Assembly: GCF_010730575.1 (NCBI RefSeq)
Contig: NZ_AP022614.1
Span: 434,001-498,000, forward strand
DNA length: 64,000 nucleotides
From: Mycobacterium parmense
Lineage (GTDB): Bacteria > Actinomycetota > Actinomycetes > Mycobacteriales > Mycobacteriaceae
Direction: 5' to 3'
Position 1 is the stretch's first letter; the number at the start of each line of letters is the position of its first letter. This document shows positions 57,355 to 64,000 of this stretch, piece by piece. The position numbers and the translations under genes are program-made. Below the pieces are notes generated by a model. It was given only the letters and a program-made list of their open reading frames with translations. It had not been told where the DNA came from and did no database searches.

Positions 57355-58002
57355 ATGGCGCAGGGCAAGAAACGCCGCAGCCACCGCAGTTCCGGGGCCG
57401 CGGCAGGGTCAACCGGGCTCGCACCCGCGTCATGCCTGCATAGCGTCGAAAGCCACCTTCCCGTCCGCCACGAGAGCGCGTCGATCTGGAGTCGTCGGCG
57501 GGTGCTGCTGCTCAACTCCACCTACGAGCCGTTGACGGCGCTGCCGATGCGGCGCGCGATCGTCATGGTGATCTGCGGCAAAGCCGACGTGGTGCACGAC
57601 GACCCGAGCGCGCCGGTCATCCACTCGGCGACCCGGTCGATCATCGTGCCCTCGGTGATCCAGCTGCGGTCCTACGTGCGCGTCCCGTACCGGGCGCGCG
57701 TCCCGATGACCCGCGCCGCGCTCATGCACCGCGACCGCTTCTCGTGTGCCTACTGCGGGGCCAAGGCCGACACCGTGGACCACGTGGTGCCGCGCAGCCG
57801 CGGCGGCGAACACTCGTGGGAGAACTGTGTGGCATGCTGCTCGACCTGCAACCACCGCAAGGGCGACAAGCTGCTCACCGAGCTGGGCTGGGCGCTGCGC
57901 CGCACGCCGCTGCCCCCGACGGGCCAGCACTGGCGGCTGCTGTCGACGGTCAAGGAACTCGACCCCGCCTGGGCCCGCTACCTCGGCGAAGGCGCGGCGT
58001 AG
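57355..58002 (+). CDS. HNH endonuclease family protein
   Basis: A 215-residue protein from ATG 57355, with GCGGAGG upstream. A basic, Ser-rich N-terminal ~45 residues is followed by a conserved domain (V-L-L-L-N-S-T-Y-E-P-L). The HNH finger then reads C-A-Y-C-G, D-H-V-V-P-R-S-R-G-G, W-E-N-C-V-A-C-C and C-N-H-R-K. This single-domain HNH family is widespread in actinobacteria and cyanobacteria and is usually chromosomal; its target is unknown. Corresponds to Rv2469c by position. Confidence 0.9.
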   Translation: MAQGKKRRSHRSSGAAAGSTGLAPASCLHSVESHLPVRHESASIWSRRRVLLLNSTYEPLTALPMRRAIVMVICGKADVVHDDPSAPVIHSATRSIIVPSVIQLRSYVRVPYRARVPMTRAALMHRDRFSCAYCGAKADTVDHVVPRSRGGEHSWENCVACCSTCNHRKGDKLLTELGWALRRTPLPPTGQHWRLLSTVKELDPAWARYLGEGAA

Positions 58003-58056
58003 CCGAATCGGCCGGGCTTCTCGCAGCCGACCGCGCGGTGGGATACGGTTTGCGTC

Positions 58057-58299
58057 GTGAGCCTCATGGAGATCCACCTGTACTTTGTCGGAATACCGCT
58101 TCTGCTGGTGGCCGTGCTGGCCGTGTTGATCTGGTCCCACAAGGGGCCGCATCCGGCCACCTACAAGCTGTCGGAGAAGTGGACACACCCGCCGATCCTG
58201 TGGGCCGCCACCGACGAGGACGTCGGCGCCGGCCATGGGCATGGCGGGCACGGCACGTCGGAGTTCTCAGTCGGAGGTGGCGCAAGTGGCACGTGGTGA
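58057..58299 (+). CDS. Small membrane protein (aa3-associated-like)
   Basis: An 80-residue protein from GTG 58057. It has one membrane helix ([17 protein letters not shown]) and a soluble tail containing [18 protein letters not shown]. It ends in a His/Gly-rich stretch (G-H-G-H-G-G-H-G) that could bind metal. It overlaps the next gene by 14 bp. Small actinobacterial proteins of this kind have been called cytochrome oxidase accessory peptides, but I cannot confirm that here. Confidence 0.75.
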   Translation: MSLMEIHLYFVGIPLLLVAVLAVLIWSHKGPHPATYKLSEKWTHPPILWAATDEDVGAGHGHGGHGTSEFSVGGGASGTW

Positions 58300-58753
58300 C
58301 GTAGCGACCATCGACCCCGCCGACCTGCCCAGGGGCTGGGTGATCACCACCAGCGGACGGCTGTCGGGGGTCACCGAGCCCGGGGAACTGTCCGTGCATT
58401 ACCCGTTCCCCATCAAGGATCTCGTCGCCATCGACGACGCGCTGAAGTACGGTTCGCGCGCGTCCAAGGCGCGCTTCGCCATCTACCTCGGCGACCTGGG
58501 TAGCGACACCGCGGCACGGGCGCGCGAGATCCTGGCCAAGGTCCCCACGCCCGACGACGCGGTGCTGCTCGCCGTCTCGCCCGACCAGAAGGCCATCGAG
58601 GTGGTCTACGGCAGCGGGGTCCGCGGCCGCGGCGCCGAGTCGGTCGCACCGCTGGGTGTGGCCGCCGCCGCGTCGGCTTTTCAGGCCGGCAACCTGGTTG
58701 ACGGGCTGGTCAGCGCGATCCGGGTGCTGAGCTCGGGCATCACTCCCGCGTAG
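58286..58753 (+). CDS. DUF5130-type conserved protein
   Basis: A 155-residue protein; GTG 58286 follows GGAGG at eight bases, though in-frame starts upstream (58235, 58277) would give up to 172 residues. The core reads [16 protein letters not shown] and later [17 protein letters not shown], like the TPM/DUF5130 alpha-beta fold. Corresponds to Rv2468c by position. It is soluble, of unknown function, and translationally coupled to the small membrane protein before it. Confidence 0.82.
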   Translation: MARGDVATIDPADLPRGWVITTSGRLSGVTEPGELSVHYPFPIKDLVAIDDALKYGSRASKARFAIYLGDLGSDTAARAREILAKVPTPDDAVLLAVSPDQKAIEVVYGSGVRGRGAESVAPLGVAAAASAFQAGNLVDGLVSAIRVLSSGITPA

Positions 58754-58791
58754 CCCGCCGGGCCCGCCCGAGTCGCCGGCCGCCGACTCGA

Positions 58792-61380
<2,589 letters not shown>

Positions 61381-61473
61381 GGTTCCAACTTACGGGTCGC
61401 GCAAGCGGGGAACAGAAGCACGGCGCATACGGTTGTGCTGGAAAAGCGTCATGACCCACGAGAGGACCTCGCT

Positions 61474-62097
61474 ATGCCCGAGAAGGCCGCCGAGAAAGAC
61501 CGCGCCGACTTCTGGTTCGATCCGCTGTGTCCCTGGTGCTGGATCACCTCGCGCTGGATCCTCGAGGTGGAGAAGGTCCGCGACATCCAGGTCAACTTTC
61601 ACGTCATGAGCCTCGCCGTTCTCAACGAGAACCGTGAAGGCCTGCCCGAGAAGTACCGCGAGAACATGAAGCGCGCGTGGGGTCCGGTGCGGGTGGCGAT
61701 CGCCGCCGAGCAGGCCCACGGCGCCAAGGTCCTCGACCCGCTGTACACCGCGATGGGCACGCGCATCCACAACGAGGGCAACAAAGACCTCGACGAGGTC
61801 ATCAAGCTCTCGCTCGCGGACGCCGGCCTGCCCGCCGAACTCGCCAAGGCCGCCGAGAGCGAGGAGTACGACGAGGCGCTGCGCAAAAGCCACCACGCCG
61901 GGATGGACCCCGTCGGCGACGACGTCGGCACGCCGACCATCCACGTCAACGGGGTGGCGTTCTTCGGGCCGGTGCTCTCGAAGATTCCGCGCGGCGAGGA
62001 AGCGGGCAAGCTGTGGGACGCCTCGGTGACGTTCGCGTCCTACCCGCACTTTTTCGAGCTGAAGCGGACTCGCACCGAGAAGCCCGAGTTCGACTGA
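61474..62097 (+). CDS. Mycothiol-dependent DsbA-like nitroreductase (Rv2466c type)
   Basis: A 207-residue thioredoxin-fold protein with an inserted helical domain. The active site D-P-L-C-P-W-C-W (CxxC) is at about residues 17-24 and the cis-Pro lies in V-G-T-P-T-I-H-V. The length equals Rv2466c, an oxidoreductase that uses mycothiol and is known to activate some nitro prodrugs. ATG 61474 follows GAGAGGA. It is probably part of the SigH oxidative response in M. tuberculosis; no SigH promoter was verified here. Confidence 0.92.
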   Translation: MPEKAAEKDRADFWFDPLCPWCWITSRWILEVEKVRDIQVNFHVMSLAVLNENREGLPEKYRENMKRAWGPVRVAIAAEQAHGAKVLDPLYTAMGTRIHNEGNKDLDEVIKLSLADAGLPAELAKAAESEEYDEALRKSHHAGMDPVGDDVGTPTIHVNGVAFFGPVLSKIPRGEEAGKLWDASVTFASYPHFFELKRTRTEKPEFD

Positions 62098-62125
62098 CGC
62101 GACCCCGGCGCGGCCGTCGGGCACA

Positions 62126-62614
62126 ATGACGGGCATGCGCGTCTACCTCGGCTCTGACCACGCCGGATTCGAGCTCAAGCAGCAGATCATCGACCATCTG
62201 AAGAATTCCGGGCACGAGCCGATCGACTGCGGGGCGTTCACCTATGACGCCGAGGACGACTATCCGGCGTTCTGCATCGCTGCCGCGAGTCGCACGGTGG
62301 CGGACCCCGAGAGCCTGGGCATCGTGATCGGCGGATCGGGCAACGGCGAGCAGATTGCCGCCAACAAGGTGCCGGGGGTCCGGTGCGCGCTGGCGTGGAG
62401 CGTCGAAACCGCCTCGTTGGCCCGGCAGCACAACAATGCGCAGCTGATCGGGATCGGCGGGCGTATGCACACCGTCGAGGAGGCGCTGTCGTTCGTGGAC
62501 GCGTTCCTGACCACGCCGTGGTCGAAAGCCGAACGCCACCAACGGCGTATCGACATACTCGCCGAGTACGAACGCACTCACCAGGCCCCGCCGGTGCCCG
62601 GCGCTCCGGCTTAG
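62126..62614 (+). CDS. rpiB: Ribose-5-phosphate isomerase B
   Basis: A 162-residue isomerase interconverting ribose-5-phosphate and ribulose-5-phosphate in the pentose phosphate pathway. The Rossmann-like N-terminus R-V-Y-L-G-S-D-H-A-G-F holds the phosphate-binding and catalytic His region. G-G-S-G-N-G-E-Q-I-A-A-N-K is the conserved anion hole; the mycobacterial enzyme uses a Glu here where E. coli has Cys. The start at 62126 gives the same length as M. tuberculosis RpiB. It is followed after 6 bp by nei2. Confidence 0.96.
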   Translation: MTGMRVYLGSDHAGFELKQQIIDHLKNSGHEPIDCGAFTYDAEDDYPAFCIAAASRTVADPESLGIVIGGSGNGEQIAANKVPGVRCALAWSVETASLARQHNNAQLIGIGGRMHTVEEALSFVDAFLTTPWSKAERHQRRIDILAEYERTHQAPPVPGAPA

Positions 62615-62620
62615 GGCACC

Positions 62621-63433
62621 GTGCCCGAAGGGCATACCCTGCACCGGCTGGCCCGGCTGCACCAACGTCGGTACGCGGGCGCACCCGTGGCGGTGTCCAG
62701 CCCGCAGGGCAGGTTCGCCGACTCCGCCGTGGTCGACGGCCGGGTGCTGCGCCGCGCCTCCGCCTGGGGCAAGCATCTGTTCCACCACTACGCCGACGGC
62801 CCGATCGTGCACGTGCACCTCGGCTTGTACGGCACCTTCACCGAATGGGCGGTTCCCCCAGGCGCTGCCCGTGTGGCGCTGCCCGAAGCGGTGGGCCAGG
62901 TGCGGATGCGCATGGTCGGCGCGGACCACGGCACGGATCTGCGGGGTCCCACGGTGTGCGAGGTCATCGACGAGGGTCAGGTCAGCGACGTCATCGCGAA
63001 GCTCGGTCCCGACCCGCTGCGCGCCGACGCCGACCCGTCCTGGGCGTGGCGGCGAATCACCAAGTCCCGCAGGCCGATCGGCGCGTTATTGATGGACCAG
63101 ACCGTGGTCGCCGGCGTGGGCAATGTCTACCGCAGCGAGTTGTTGTTCCGCCATCGGATCGACCCGTTCCGGCCCGGCCGCGACGTCGACGCGGCCGAGT
63201 TCGACGCGGCGTGGGGCGATCTGGTGGCGTTGATGAAGGTCGGTCTGCGCGGCGGCAAGATCATCGTCGTGCGGCCCGAACACGACCACGGCCCGCCGTC
63301 CTACCGGAAGGGGCGACCGCGGACGTACGTCTACCGCCGCGCCGGCGAGCCGTGCCGGGTGTGCGCAACCGAGATCCGGACGACGACGCTGGAGGGGCGC
63401 AACGTGTTCTGGTGCCCGACATGCCAGACGTGA
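62621..63433 (+). CDS. nei2: Endonuclease VIII-like DNA glycosylase Nei2
   Basis: A 270-residue Fpg/Nei-family glycosylase/AP lyase that removes oxidised bases. The N-terminus after the removed Met is P-E-G-H-T-L-H-R, providing the catalytic Pro and Glu. The helix-two-turn-helix is V-A-G-V-G-N-V-Y-R-S-E, and the C-terminal zinc finger has C-R-V-C and C-P-T-C. It starts at GTG 62621. It is likely co-transcribed with rpiB. Corresponds to Rv2464c. Confidence 0.94.
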   Translation: MPEGHTLHRLARLHQRRYAGAPVAVSSPQGRFADSAVVDGRVLRRASAWGKHLFHHYADGPIVHVHLGLYGTFTEWAVPPGAARVALPEAVGQVRMRMVGADHGTDLRGPTVCEVIDEGQVSDVIAKLGPDPLRADADPSWAWRRITKSRRPIGALLMDQTVVAGVGNVYRSELLFRHRIDPFRPGRDVDAAEFDAAWGDLVALMKVGLRGGKIIVVRPEHDHGPPSYRKGRPRTYVYRRAGEPCRVCATEIRTTTLEGRNVFWCPTCQT

Positions 63434-63552
63434 AAGATTCACCCGGCGTTTCCGCAGCTGACCAGCGTTGGCCCTGCGCACAGTAAAAGCACAGCAAGAA
63501 ACGCCGATGTGCATTGTTTGCGAACGGCCCGCAGCGGGGTATCGGAACCACT

Positions 63553-63846
63553 GTGAAAATTACTCCGCGTTCGGCCACAGCGATCTTCGCTATGTCTTTT
63601 GGTCTGGGCCTGGCGGGGCTGGGTGTTGCGACGGATGCCCAGGCCCACCCCGGACCGTTCCCGCAATGGTGCCCCGGTGACAACTGGGACCCGGGCTGGG
63701 GCAACAACTGGGACTGGAATCACTGCCACGACTGGCGGGGCGGCCCCGGCGGTTGGGACCGGGGGCCCGGTGGGCCGCCGCCTCCCGGTGGTTGGGGCCC
63801 GGGTGGACCCGGTGGGCCGCCGCCGCCCCCCGGCTGGCATCCCTGA
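63553..63846 (+). CDS. Small secreted Pro/Gly/Trp-rich protein
   Basis: A 97-residue protein from GTG 63553. Residues 1-31 form a Sec signal peptide with a hydrophobic core (F-A-M-S-F-G-L-G-L-A-G-L-G-V-A) and a likely cleavage after A-Q-A. The mature part is rich in Trp, Asn and Asp (D-N-W-D-P-G-W-G-N-N-W-D-W-N-H-C-H-D-W) and then becomes a Pro/Gly repeat (G-G-P-P-P-P-G-G-W). Two Cys residues could form a disulfide. Such proteins are common in the mycobacterial envelope; the role is unknown. A start at 63514 would spoil the signal peptide. Confidence 0.75.
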   Translation: MKITPRSATAIFAMSFGLGLAGLGVATDAQAHPGPFPQWCPGDNWDPGWGNNWDWNHCHDWRGGPGGWDRGPGGPPPPGGWGPGGPGGPPPPPGWHP

Positions 63847-63870
63847 TCCCACAAGGCCACGCGATCAGAC

Positions 63871-63897
63871 GCGCCCTGCCGATATCCGGCGGGGCGC
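63871..63897. terminator. Hairpin between convergent genes
   Basis: GCGCCCTGCCG and CCGGCGGGGCGC pair around ATAT with one mismatch-type bulge. There is no T run, so it is a mycobacterial-type hairpin rather than a classical terminator. It lies between the secreted-protein gene and the convergent lipP-like gene. Confidence 0.5.
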
Positions 63898-63904
63898 GTT
63901 CGCG

Positions 63905-64000
63905 TCAGGTCCTGTCCCGAGGGCCTTCGATGATCCCGAGCGCCGCGTAGACCTCGTCGCTGAGGGCGATGCTGCGCGGGTCGGCGTTGGCCTTGGTGGC
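63905..64000 (-). CDS. C-terminal end of a LipP-like esterase (partial)
   Basis: Only the last 31 codons are in the window. The frame reads A-T-K-A-N-A-D-P-R-S-I-A-L-S-D-E-V-Y, then A-A-L-G-I-I-E-G, to a TGA at 63905. The position and orientation after nei2 fit the beta-lactamase-fold esterase lipP (Rv2463), but too little is visible to confirm the family. Confidence 0.5.
   Translation of the reverse strand, partial: ATKANADPRSIALSDEVYAALGIIEGPRDRT

Overview
The window is high-GC actinobacterial DNA from a Mycobacterium, probably a slow grower. The evidence is two PE proteins and a PPE protein, an MmpS/MmpL pair, mycolate and mycothiol enzymes, and a gene order that, as I recall it, follows M. 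tuberculosis Rv2521 down to Rv2463 in reverse, with accessory segments inserted.

Layout. 1-3200: a partial cupin gene, the peroxiredoxin bcp, a DUF3618 protein, two PE genes and a small zinc-binding protein. 3750-7115: an MmpS/MmpL exporter. 7130-10640: a tRNA-associated accessory zone. Here tRNA-Lys(CTT) and tRNA-His(GTG) each have a truncated 3'-half copy about 1.25 kb away in direct orientation, as left by site-specific integration. The Lys interval holds a Gre-type RNA polymerase factor overlapping a short ribosome-hibernation-like protein. The His interval holds a protein resembling effector-associated (Pepco/Trypco-type) domains, plus a frameshifted ORF. 10690-16760: orn, a HerA-like ATPase, the mycolate reductase gene cmrA, an MFS protein, an MmpS-domain protein and the regulator bkaR. 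16900-22925: a tightly overlapping leucine/branched-chain catabolic operon (accD1-accA1-fadE19-MaoC-citE) behind two matching candidate BkaR operators.

23000-31125: a BASS transporter, an enoyl-CoA hydratase, a membrane protein behind an iron-box-like palindrome, a Tat-exported amidase, an acidic repeat protein, a DesA3-type desaturase and a PPE-esterase fusion. 31149-33863 is the most unusual locus: a candidate graspetide RiPP cassette. It has an 86-residue precursor with a Thr/Ser and Asp-rich C-terminus, followed by an ATP-grasp ligase gene. That gene is split by an IS1081-like IS256-family element; removing the IS and one copy of its 8-bp duplication restores one 328-residue reading frame. 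34350-35050 is a third tRNA scar: tRNA-Arg(TCT) with a truncated copy, a tRNA-Lys-like fragment and an IS481-type transposase remnant.

35200-64000 returns to conserved chromosome: lipQ, a WS/DGAT acyltransferase, plsC and plsB2 (glycerolipid synthesis), a CopD/CtaG membrane protein, a 13E12-type HNH protein, a second SSB, ettA, the giant NAD-dependent glutamate dehydrogenase gene, a thioesterase, a flavoprotein, aglA, glbO, an HNH protein, pepN, a mycothiol-dependent DsbA-like reductase, rpiB, nei2, a small secreted Pro/Gly-rich protein and the tail of a lipP-like gene. All coordinates and motifs were read by eye. Family assignments rest on recognised motifs and remembered gene order, not on database searches.
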